Shown here: one piece after another, positions 6,390-13,526 of the stretch | Layout: each line of letters begins with the position of its first letter | Numbering within the stretch: position 1 is the first letter of the stretch | Origin: JASHVB01 sp049522565 | Lineage (GTDB): Bacteria; Pseudomonadota; Alphaproteobacteria; Acetobacterales; Acetobacteraceae | Assembly: GCA_049522565.1 (NCBI GenBank) | Contig: JBEKNT010000151.1 | Span: 1 to 14,233, forward strand | Reading direction: 5' to 3' | Length of the DNA: 14,233 bases | Position numbers and translations under genes: made by a program | The notes under the pieces: generated by a model | The model's database searches: none | What the model was told of the DNA's origin: nothing | What the model saw: only the letters and a program-made list of their open reading frames with translations

Positions 6390-7294
6390 ATCGTGCCGAC
6401 AGCAAGATCAGCCTCGGCGGCAGCGACCTTCTTGCCACCGTCCCAGCGCACGCGCTGCACCTCGATGAAGCCGCCCTGACCGTGAATCAGCGCGCCCGAT
6501 CCGGTCACCGCCACGACCTCGCCGAGCTTCTTGCCCTTCACCTCGGAGAAGGTGCGGGCGATGCGCTTGCGGCACTCGAACAGGAACAGCTTGCGTCCGT
6601 CGTGGGTGGTCCAGGCACCGGGCGCGGGATTGACGGCGCGGATGAGGTTGTAGGTCAGATCGACATGCGAGGCCCAGTTGATGCGGGTTTCCGCGTCGCG
6701 GATGATGCCCTCGTAGCCGGCATCCGGTTCGTACTGCGCCAGCGCCGGCGCCTTGCCGGCGACCACCAGGTCGGCCACCTCGACCAGCGCGGCCACGCCC
6801 ATCGGGAAGATCTTGCCAAAATACAGCGAGCCGAGCGTGTCCTCCGCCTCGATCTTCACCGCGCGGGTGAGGATCACCGGGCCCTCGTCGAGCCCGTCGG
6901 TGGGGCGGAAGATCGAGAAGCCGGTCTCCGTGCGGCCGCAGATGATCGCCCAACTCATGGAGGAGGCGCCGCGATGCAGCGGCAGCAGGCTGGGATGGAA
7001 CTGGATCGTGCCGAATTTCGGGATGTTGACGAAGTCCTGCGGCGCGAACTGCGTGACATAGGCCATCACGCCGATATCGGCGCGTGCGGCACGCATGGCT
7101 TCCTGCGCCGCGGGGTCGGTCAGCTTGGGAAGTTGGTGCACGGTCACGCCGCGCTGCTCGGCTGCCAGCCGGAGCGGATCGGGGCGGCCCTTTTCCGGGG
7201 CGCAGAACACCGCCGCGACCTCGTCGCCGCGGTTGAGGAATGCTTCCAGGGTGGCCTTGCCAAAGTCCTGCTGGCCGATGATGGCGATGCGCAT
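6377..7294 (-). CDS. Formyltransferase / formyl-THF hydrolase-like protein
   Basis: A 305-residue protein with the formyltransferase fold, acting on 10-formyltetrahydrofolate or a related formyl donor. The N-terminus MRIAIIGQQDFGKATLEAF is the first strand and turn. The active-site region reads FHPSLLPLHRGASSMSWA (His100) and later DGLDEGPVIL (Asp136), matching the His and Asp of the family. HPSLLP with HRGAS resembles the N-terminal hydrolase domain of ALDH1L more than the Fmt form HASLLP-WRGAAP. The C-terminal part has INWASH and YNLIRAVNPAPGAWT (about residues 205-229), the Fmt C-domain signature that contacts the substrate. I chose the ATG at 7294 because GGGAGG lies 7 bases upstream; upstream in-frame sequence is not family-like. 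It could be annotated as methionyl-tRNA formyltransferase, but a distinct formyl transfer or hydrolysis role is more likely. Confidence 0.88.
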   Translation of the reverse strand: MRIAIIGQQDFGKATLEAFLNRGDEVAAVFCAPEKGRPDPLRLAAEQRGVTVHQLPKLTDPAAQEAMRAARADIGVMAYVTQFAPQDFVNIPKFGTIQFHPSLLPLHRGASSMSWAIICGRTETGFSIFRPTDGLDEGPVILTRAVKIEAEDTLGSLYFGKIFPMGVAALVEVADLVVAGKAPALAQYEPDAGYEGIIRDAETRINWASHVDLTYNLIRAVNPAPGAWTTHDGRKLFLFECRKRIARTFSEVKGKKLGEVVAVTGSGALIHGQGGFIEVQRVRWDGGKKVAAAEADLAVGTILGG

Positions 7295-7418
7295 GTCGTT
7301 GCCTCCCGCGTGTCCGGGACGATTGTCTAATAGCGGGGCGCGCAAAGTAAACCTCTCCCGCGCTACGAGAGCGGTTGGGCAGCGAAGCGGACCGACGGGT
7401 GACACGCCCAAGCCGCCC

Positions 7419-7520
7419 GTACGTCATCCCGCGAAAGCGGGGACCCAAACCGACCCGGACTTGATCCGCGGTTGGGTACCCGCTTTCGCGGGGATGGAGA
7501 GTACGCCGGGATGACGAGTA
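7419..7520. repeat. Palindromic intergenic repeat (GCGAAAGCGGG family)
   Basis: Left arm ATCCCGCGAAAGCGGGGACC (7425-7444) pairs, with single-base indels, with the right arm at about 7470-7495 (GGTTGGGTACCCGCTTTCGC then GGGGAT). A second, outer match exists: CGTCATCCCG at 7422-7431 is complementary to CGGGATGACG at 7507-7516, separated from the inner right arm by an insertion-like stretch (7496-7506). The element fills the space between the chemoreceptor stop (7558) and the formyltransferase start (7294), both minus-strand. It may end or insulate the chemoreceptor transcript. It is typical of dispersed alphaproteobacterial intergenic repeats. Confidence 0.8.
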
Positions 7521-7557
7521 CGCGGCTCGGGTTGGGGCGATTGCTTCTCAGCGGCTC

Positions 7558-9243
7558 CTAAGCCGCCCTGACGCTCACCACGAAGCTATTCACCTCGGCG
7601 GACAGTTGTTCCGCCTGTTTCGACAGGTCAGATGCCGCGGTCAGGACCAGACTGGCCGCCGTGCCCGTTTCGCTCGCCACCTGGCTCACGTTGCTGATGC
7701 TCGCGGTCACCTCCTGCGCAGCCTGGGACGTCTGCTGCACATTGCGGGCGATCTCCGACGTGGCCGCACCCTGCTCCTCGACGGCGGAGGCTATGTTGGT
7801 CGCGATCGTGCTGACCTCCTCGATGGTGGCGGAGATCGCCCGAATGGCTTCGACGGCCTCTTTGGTCGCGGCCTGGATCTGAGTAATCTGCGCGCCGATC
7901 TCCTCCGTCGCCCTGCTTGTCTGGTTGGCGAGGCTCTTGACCTCAGAAGCCACCACAGCGAAGCCCTTCCCGGCATCACCGGCCCGCGCCGCCTCGATTG
8001 TGGCGTTCAGCGCCAAAAGATTGGTCTGGCTGGCGATGTTCGTGATCAGGCCGACGACAGCGCCGATCTTCTCCGCGGCATCGGCGAGCGCGTGCACGAT
8101 GGCGTCGGTGCGCTTGGCGTCCTCGACCGCCTTTGCGGTGATCTTCGATGACTGCGCGACCTGGCGGCTGATCTCGCTGATGGAAGCTGTCAGTTCATCG
8201 GCAGCCGATGCCACCGTCTGAAGCCCCGTGCTCGCTTCCTCTGCCGCCGAGACGACCGTGGCGGCCTGCTCATTGCTCCGGTTCGCCATGCCCGTCATCG
8301 ACTGTGCGGTGGCCTCCAACGCCGTAGACCCGGCGGAGAGCATTTCAACCAGGCGACCGACCTGGGTCTCGAAGCCGTCGGCCATCCCGTGCAGCGCCGC
8401 TTTCTGCTCCGCCGCGGCCCGCAGTTTGGCCGCCTCTTGCTCGGCTCGCAGACGCTCCGTCTCGGTCATGTTGTCCTTGAACACCAAGACCGCAGCCGCC
8501 ATGGTCCCGATTTCGTCGCGCCGGTCCATCCCCGGGATCGCCACGGAAAGGTCGCCGTCGGCAAGGCGATGCGTTACGTTCGTGAGGCTGATAATCGGAG
8601 CAACGATGCGCCGGCCGAGCCAGAAGGCGATCCCGAAGGTCAGTAATGCGACCACCGCGACAATTCCCATGATGCGTTCTGCGTTGTGCCGGATGGTCGT
8701 ATCGACGTCATCCAGGTAAACGCCGGCACCGACAACCCACTTCCAGTCTCCCGACAACTCGGAATAGGTCGCCTTGCGCGCTGCCGGCGTATTCGGTGTC
8801 TTGGGCCAAAGATAATAGCTAAAACCACCCCCCGCCTTGGCCGCCTTGACCATGTCGCGAGAGAAATAGGTCCCGTTGCCGTCCCGGTTGTCAATCGACC
8901 GCGTGCCTTCCCGGTCCTTGAACACGCCGTTCACGACGATAATGCCATCCAGACCACGGACATTCACGTACTCGTCGCCGTCGAAACGGATGGCGCGGAG
9001 CGCCTCCTTCGCGGCCGCCTGGGCGGCTGCTTCCGGCATCTCGCCCTTCGCAGCCTTGGCCTCGAAGGACTCGACGATTTTCGTTGCCGCATCCGCCACG
9101 GCGCGAGCCCGTGCCTCGCGTTCGACGAGGGTGACGTTGCCAATGGTGCGGACCGCCACAAATCCGACCAATATCAGCGCGATCAAGGCGACCGTCGGTA
9201 TGAGGGTGATCCGGCCGTTGATACTGCGGAAGGCTGCGCGCAT
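7558..9243 (-). CDS. Methyl-accepting chemotaxis protein with periplasmic single Cache domain
   Basis: A 561-residue membrane chemoreceptor. Transmembrane helices at about 12-33 and 190-210 enclose a periplasmic sCache_2-type domain with FDGDEYVNV (88-96), the GFSYYLWPK turn (140-148), KATYSEL and WKWVVGAGVYLDD (168-180), the usual small-ligand pocket sequence (often small organic acids in this family; the ligand here is unknown). A HAMP linker follows (about 211-265, with IPGMDRRDEIG), then the coiled-coil signalling domain. Its tip QTNLLALNATIEAARAGDAG (406-425) and GKGFAVVASEVK bind CheA/CheW. The C-terminus SVRAA lacks the CheR-tethering pentapeptide of NWETF type. The ATG at 9243 has AAGGAG 5 bases upstream. 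It is the last of three tandem receptors, 70 bases after the PAS receptor. Confidence 0.95.
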   Translation of the reverse strand: MRAAFRSINGRITLIPTVALIALILVGFVAVRTIGNVTLVEREARARAVADAATKIVESFEAKAAKGEMPEAAAQAAAKEALRAIRFDGDEYVNVRGLDGIIVVNGVFKDREGTRSIDNRDGNGTYFSRDMVKAAKAGGGFSYYLWPKTPNTPAARKATYSELSGDWKWVVGAGVYLDDVDTTIRHNAERIMGIVAVVALLTFGIAFWLGRRIVAPIISLTNVTHRLADGDLSVAIPGMDRRDEIGTMAAAVLVFKDNMTETERLRAEQEAAKLRAAAEQKAALHGMADGFETQVGRLVEMLSAGSTALEATAQSMTGMANRSNEQAATVVSAAEEASTGLQTVASAADELTASISEISRQVAQSSKITAKAVEDAKRTDAIVHALADAAEKIGAVVGLITNIASQTNLLALNATIEAARAGDAGKGFAVVASEVKSLANQTSRATEEIGAQITQIQAATKEAVEAIRAISATIEEVSTIATNIASAVEEQGAATSEIARNVQQTSQAAQEVTASISNVSQVASETGTAASLVLTAASDLSKQAEQLSAEVNSFVVSVRAA

Positions 9244-9313
9244 GGCGGCTCCTTATTGGCAGACTGAAAGCGATTGACTGTCCGCACCGCTACCGTCGGC
9301 GTGCACGACCTCG

Positions 9314-10600
9314 TCAGGCCGCCCGCACATCCGCCAGGAAGTGGTTCACCTCGTCCGACAACTGGCCGGAGCGTTTCGACAGGTCGCTCGCGGCGGACAG
9401 CACGTCCGCGGCGGCGGCGCCAGTCTCGTTCCCGGCACGGCTGACGCCGCCGATATTCGAACTCACGTCCTCTGTCGCCCGCGCGGTCTGGGCCACGTTG
9501 CGGGTTATCTCCGCCGTCGCCGCGCTTTGCTCCTCGACCGCGGCGGCGATGGCCGTGGAAATTGCGCTCACCTGCTCGATCGTTGCGGTGATCCCGCGGA
9601 TCGCCGCCACCGCCTCGTTGGTGGTGGCCTGAATCTGGCCGATCTGCTGGCCGATCTCCTCGGTCGCCTTGGCGGTCTGGTTAGCCAGGCTCTTCACCTC
9701 CGCTGCCACCACCGCGAAGCCCTTCCCCGCCTCGCCGGCGCGCGCGGCTTCGATCGTCGCATTCAGCGCCAGCAGGTTGGTCTGCGCGGCGATGTCGGTG
9801 ATCAGCCCGACGACATGGCCGATGCGGCTGGCACCGTCAGCAAGCTCGCGGACGATGCTGTCGGTATGCTGCGCGTCACTCACTGCCTTGCCCGTGATCT
9901 TCGTCGATTCCGCTACCTGCCGGCCAATCTCGTCAATCGAGGACGATAGCTCCTCGGAGGCGGCCGCGACGCTCTGCACGCCGGAACTTACCGTCGCCGC
10001 GGCACTGGCAACCGCGGCGGTTTGCTGGTTCGCCGTGCTGGCAGTGGCCGACATGGAGCGCGCCGTCGCTTCCAGCACCGCCGAGGCGGCGGAAAGCGCG
10101 TGCACCAGCGTGCCGATCCGTTCCTCGAAGCCGCTCGCCACCTTGCCCAGGGCGGCCTTCTGCTTCGCCGCTGCCTGCATCCTCGCGTCGATATCCACCA
10201 GCGAGCCGCAGGCGCGGCGTGGCCGGCGCTGGGCATCCAGCACCACGCCACCGGTTGCACGGAACCAGCGGTACGAGCCGTCGCGCATCTTCAGCCGATA
10301 GGTGACGTCGTAGCCGACGCCGCTCTTGCAGGTCGCGCCGAAGGCGGCGAAGGTCGCCGGCGCATCGTCCGGGTGCAGCCGGTCGGACCAGGACTGCACC
10401 ACGTTGGGGAACTCCGCTTCCGTGCTGTAGCCCAATAGCCGGCGGAATTCCGCCGACCACGTCCATCGCGCCTTCGGATGCAGGGCGTCGCCTTCGTAGA
10501 AGATCGCATCCCACAGCCCGATCCCGCAGTGGAAGGACAAGGTATCGAGCCATTCCACTTTGTTGGCGAGATCGTTGGTAGCGTTTCCGAATCCGAACAT
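9314..10600 (-). CDS. Soluble PAS-domain methyl-accepting chemotaxis protein
   Basis: A 428-residue chemoreceptor with no transmembrane segment, so a cytosolic sensor. A PAS domain of the PAS_3 type spans about residues 25-138, with FRRLLGYS (52-59), the DRLHPDD motif (73-79) and YRLKMRDGSYRWFRATG (101-117) followed by a PAC-like end. No haem- or flavin-specific residue set is evident, so the signal is unknown. The coiled-coil signalling domain follows directly without HAMP; its tip is QTNLLALNATIEAARAGEAG (about 273-292). It ends in DVRAA like its neighbours. I chose the ATG at 10600 rather than the GTG at 10609: AGGG lies about 8 bases upstream of the ATG, while the GTG has CAGG directly abutting it. 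It lies between two Cache receptors, 78 bases downstream of the first; co-transcription is plausible. Confidence 0.93.
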   Translation of the reverse strand: MFGFGNATNDLANKVEWLDTLSFHCGIGLWDAIFYEGDALHPKARWTWSAEFRRLLGYSTEAEFPNVVQSWSDRLHPDDAPATFAAFGATCKSGVGYDVTYRLKMRDGSYRWFRATGGVVLDAQRRPRRACGSLVDIDARMQAAAKQKAALGKVASGFEERIGTLVHALSAASAVLEATARSMSATASTANQQTAAVASAAATVSSGVQSVAAASEELSSSIDEIGRQVAESTKITGKAVSDAQHTDSIVRELADGASRIGHVVGLITDIAAQTNLLALNATIEAARAGEAGKGFAVVAAEVKSLANQTAKATEEIGQQIGQIQATTNEAVAAIRGITATIEQVSAISTAIAAAVEEQSAATAEITRNVAQTARATEDVSSNIGGVSRAGNETGAAAADVLSAASDLSKRSGQLSDEVNHFLADVRAA

Positions 10601-10620
10601 GCGCACCACCCTGTTGATTA

Positions 10621-10635
10621 TTTGGCCGAACCAAA
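10621..10635. promoter_or_regulatory. Small inverted repeat TTTGG-N5-CCAAA between two chemoreceptor genes
   Basis: TTTGG (10621-10625), CCGAA, CCAAA (10631-10635) form a perfect 5-base inverted repeat about 20 bases upstream of the PAS-receptor start at 10600. It could be an operator or simply a short stem in the transcript leader. Nothing else supports a specific binding protein. Confidence 0.25.
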
Positions 10636-10678
10636 CAGTTGTGCCACGTGAACCCTAATGCCGGGTAAACCGCTGGCC

Positions 10679-12385
10679 CTAAGCCGCACGCACTTCTTGC
10701 AGGAAGGCGGCAACCTGTGCCTTGAGAGCCTCGCCGTTCTGCGACAGCGCGCCGGCCGAAGCGAGAACCTGCACCGCCGCCGCGCCGGTTTGTTGTGCGG
10801 CTTCACTGACACCGGCGATGCTGCCCGACACCTCCTGCGTGCCCTGAGCCGCCTGGACCACGTTGCGAGAAATCTCCTGGGTCGCCGCGCCTTGCTCCTC
10901 CACCGCCGCGGCGATGGCGGCCGCGGTCGCGTTCACCTTGCCGATGGTCTCGGCGACGCTCTGGATCGACTGCGCGGAGATCTGCGTCGCCTCCTGGATC
11001 GCCTTGATCTGCGCTGCGATCTCATCGGTTGCCTTGGCAGTCTGGTTGGCCAGCGCCTTGACCTCGCTGGCAACCACGGCAAAGCCTTTGCCCGCATCTC
11101 CGGCCCGCGCCGCCTCGATGGTGGCGTTGAGTGCCAGCAGGTTGGTCTGCGCGGCAATACCGCTGATGATCTTCACGACATCGCCGATCTTCTCTGCCGA
11201 CGCGGTCAGACCCTGCACCTGTTCATTCGACCTGGTGGCCTCCTGCACGCCATGCTGGATCATGCCGCTCGCCTGCGCGACCTGCTGACTGATCTCGCGG
11301 ATCGAGGATGCCAGCTCTTCGGTCGCGGAAGCGACGGTCTGCACGTTCCGGCTGGCTTGCTCTGAGGCCGCCGCGACCGTGGTCGACTGCCGCGTGGTTT
11401 CCTCCGACGTCTCCGACATCGATTGCGCGGTCGATTGCAACCCCGTCGCCGCCGAAGCGACGCCCTCGACGATGCCGCCGACGGTCGCCTCGAACCTGGC
11501 GGCGAGGCCGAGCATCGCCTGGCGGCGCTCCCGCTCGGCCTGCTGCTTTTGTGTTTCCTGATCCTCGCGCAGATGCTCGGTCTCGATCATGCTGTCCTTG
11601 AACACGCGCACCGTAGCCGCCATGGCACCGATCTCGTCGCGGCGATCGGCACCGGGAATGTTCGTGGCAAACTCACGATGGGCCAGCCGTTCCATCGCGC
11701 TGCGCAGCGCACCCAGCGAGCGGGTGATGTCGCGGCCGATCAGCCAGGTGGCGAGTATCGTGGCCAGCAGAATCAATCCGCCGATCGTCGCCAGGTGCCA
11801 CAACGTAGCGTGGAAAGCGGCGGTCAGATCGTCGGTGTAGGCGCCGGCGAGGAACACCGCGTTCAAGGGCTCGAATCGGGTCACATAGGACACTTTAGGA
11901 AGCGGAACGGTTTGCCCCGGTCGCGGAAACATCAGGCTGATGACGCCGCTGTCGTGACCGTTCAACGCGTCATGGATCATGTCGCTCATGGACCGGCCGT
12001 CGGTGCCCATCGCGGTCGCCGCCTTGCCCTCACGGCTTGGATCGGTGCCGTGCGCCAGTACCATGGCTCGCCCGTCCACGGGATCGGCCACGATGATGAC
12101 ATAACCCTCCCCCGCATCGAATCGCATGGCATGCACATCGTCGCGCAGCATCGCCAGCGCCTGCTCCTGGGTAAGCTGCTTCGCGGCGACCCGGTTCTCC
12201 AGCGATTGAGCGATGCCGATCGAGGACCGCACGACCGCGCGCAGCTTATCGACCCGATCGTCGATCATCCGCTGGCGTATCATGGAAGCCGCCACGCCTA
12301 TCGAGACGATGAGGGCCAGAGCAGACAGGCCGAGCAGCAGAGACAGCTTGGTCCGAACCTTGAAGTTCGCGAAAATATCCAGCAT
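10679..12385 (-). CDS. Methyl-accepting chemotaxis protein with periplasmic Cache domain (second membrane receptor)
   Basis: A 568-residue membrane chemoreceptor, first in transcription order of the three. Transmembrane helices lie at about 13-35 and 193-216. The periplasmic part (40-190) is a single Cache-type domain: MRFDAGEGYVIIVADPVDG (87-105), then FPRPGQTVPLPKVSYVTRFEPL, and FLAGAYTDD, equivalent to the GVYLDD of the neighbouring receptor but with a changed pocket (no WPK motif), so a different ligand is likely. HAMP with IPGADRRDEIG is followed by the signalling coiled coil with tip QTNLLALNATIEAARAGDAG (413-432). It ends in EVRAA. The ATG at 12385 has GGAGA about 7 bases upstream. A TTAACC/GGTTAA palindrome lies about 70 bases upstream. 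The two membrane receptors share HAMP and signalling sequence, consistent with duplication. Confidence 0.95.
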   Translation of the reverse strand: MLDIFANFKVRTKLSLLLGLSALALIVSIGVAASMIRQRMIDDRVDKLRAVVRSSIGIAQSLENRVAAKQLTQEQALAMLRDDVHAMRFDAGEGYVIIVADPVDGRAMVLAHGTDPSREGKAATAMGTDGRSMSDMIHDALNGHDSGVISLMFPRPGQTVPLPKVSYVTRFEPLNAVFLAGAYTDDLTAAFHATLWHLATIGGLILLATILATWLIGRDITRSLGALRSAMERLAHREFATNIPGADRRDEIGAMAATVRVFKDSMIETEHLREDQETQKQQAERERRQAMLGLAARFEATVGGIVEGVASAATGLQSTAQSMSETSEETTRQSTTVAAASEQASRNVQTVASATEELASSIREISQQVAQASGMIQHGVQEATRSNEQVQGLTASAEKIGDVVKIISGIAAQTNLLALNATIEAARAGDAGKGFAVVASEVKALANQTAKATDEIAAQIKAIQEATQISAQSIQSVAETIGKVNATAAAIAAAVEEQGAATQEISRNVVQAAQGTQEVSGSIAGVSEAAQQTGAAAVQVLASAGALSQNGEALKAQVAAFLQEVRAA

Positions 12386-12454
12386 GGACGATCTCCGATA
12401 ATGGTCGCTCGCGACTTGACGTTTGCTGAGTGACGCCGGCGCGCGGCGGATGGA

Positions 12455-12472
12455 TTAACCGATGCAGGTTAA
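12455..12472. promoter_or_regulatory. TTAACC-N6-GGTTAA palindrome upstream of the first chemoreceptor gene
   Basis: TTAACC (12455-12460), GATGCA, GGTTAA (12467-12472) form a perfect 6-base inverted repeat about 70 bases upstream of the chemoreceptor ATG at 12385. TTAACC is the half-site of CtrA-type boxes, and CtrA controls motility and chemotaxis genes in several alphaproteobacteria. The two half-sites are 10 bases apart (TTAA to TTAA) rather than the standard 7, so the CtrA link is only suggestive. Confidence 0.38.
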
Positions 12473-12776
12473 CGAGGGGCTACCAAGCCACGCCAAGATC
12501 AAAAAATGTGGCGATGATGTCGGTCTCATCTGGCAATCGGGACGATGCGGCGCGTTCAGTTGGAAATCGTGTTCGAAGCCAGCGCCGCAGTGGTCGACAC
12601 CGACCGCCGATGCGCGCGCTCCCCGAGCCGGGGCGGCCGACGATGCGACGAAGCGCATGTGATGTGCGGCAACGGTTCTCGCTGTATTCTCCGGCCTCTA
12701 CACCGCCTTACAGGAATGCGTTCATTGTTGGTGTGCGGTTGTGCACGGCTGGCTTACTCGGTTCGTTGGGACGCCA
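12473..12776. other. Non-coding stretch between response regulator and chemoreceptor genes
   Basis: About 300 bases follow the stop of the response regulator gene and precede the palindrome at 12455. Open frames on both strands here (up to about 67 codons) have no ribosome site, no recognisable family and no convincing codon bias. I see no strong terminator, RNA gene or repeat. It presumably contains the chemoreceptor promoter region. Confidence 0.4.
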
Positions 12777-13265
12777 TTACGCCCACTGCCCGTATGGCGA
12801 AGTGCCGGCGTCAAGCGACAGCGACGTGCGGAGCAGGGCGACGAGCGCCTCCCGGCGGAACGGCTTGCTCAACGTCGCGGGCGACTCGGTGCCGTGAAAT
12901 ACGGCGACTCCTTGGGCCAGGCGCATGAAGGTCTCACCATAGCCGGACATGAGAATGAATTTTGCCGGAACCCCGGTGAGTAGCATCTCGTGGAGCAAAT
13001 CCACGCCGTCCTTCCCGGGCATGATCATATCGAGAAGGACCAGGTCCGGAGCAAAATCGATGAAGGCCTGCACTGCGTCCGACGGTTCGCATACCACTCT
13101 TGTGCCCAGGCTCAGTGTTGTAGCCACGCGCGCGATGACGGTGCAGATGCCGACCTCATCGTCGATCACAAGCAGCTTCTTTGGTATCGCCGGCGGGTTG
13201 ACACCCCGGGCATTGGCATTGCTGTCGGCCAGCACGTTTCGCCCCGCCGATATCGGTTCAGGCAT
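12777..13265 (-). CDS. Single-domain response regulator (receiver protein)
   Basis: A 162-residue protein made of a ~28-residue leader and one receiver domain, with no output domain. Receiver residues are all present: the acidic pair Asp35-Asp36 (LLVIDDE), the phosphorylated Asp79 (LVLLDMIMPG), Ser107 in ILMSGYG and Lys134 in LSKPFRRE. It is expected to be phosphorylated by a histidine kinase and to act through protein contacts, as CheY-like or phosphorelay proteins do. I chose the ATG at 13265 because AGGAG lies 8 bases upstream; longer in-frame starts to 13481 add a low-complexity stretch without a ribosome site. It lies upstream of the chemoreceptor cluster on the same strand, 391 bases away, and diverges from the AraC-type gene. 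The kinase partner is not in the window. Confidence 0.9.
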   Translation of the reverse strand: MPEPISAGRNVLADSNANARGVNPPAIPKKLLVIDDEVGICTVIARVATTLSLGTRVVCEPSDAVQAFIDFAPDLVLLDMIMPGKDGVDLLHEMLLTGVPAKFILMSGYGETFMRLAQGVAVFHGTESPATLSKPFRREALVALLRTSLSLDAGTSPYGQWA

Positions 13266-13474
13266 CCCGGCCACTCCTGCCGAGGCGGAAGGGAAAGGTT
13301 GGCAAAGCGGCACTGTTGGAGTACAAGTGTGAATTGGCATTTGTGAGCATGGCTCCACGGTCAGGACTACTGCCATGCAGCATAATTGCCCGTGAGCAAC
13401 AGCCCAGTGGCGCCGGAAGCCAAGTTTGTTGATCGAGGCGGCCAAACCGGACCTCGGTAACGCTGCGGCGGTTC

Positions 13475-13503
13475 CTGGCATTCATTGGACTGTGCCGTAT
13501 AGT
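13475..13503 (+). promoter_or_regulatory. Candidate sigma-70-type promoter for the AraC-family gene
   Basis: CTGGCA (13475-13480), a 17-base spacer and TATAGT (13498-13503) give a plausible -35/-10 pair. It would start transcription about 15-20 bases before the GTG at 13527. The rest of the divergent intergenic region 13266-13474 shows no gene and no other site I can support. Confidence 0.3.
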
Positions 13504-13526
13504 TTTCGCTGCCGGGAGAGCGTGCC

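Noticed and set aside
10601..10609. GTG at 10609 as the start of the PAS chemoreceptor
   Set aside because: It adds only three residues and has no properly spaced ribosome site; the ATG at 10600 does.
12455..12662. Small ORFs on both strands (about 66-67 codons)
   Set aside because: They overlap each other, lack ribosome sites and any family resemblance, and the plus-strand one starts within a palindrome.
13340..13481. Longer N-terminus for the response regulator
   Set aside because: The in-frame extension is Cys/Pro/Ala-rich without domain match, whereas the ATG at 13265 has AGGAG at proper spacing and leaves room for the divergent promoter region.
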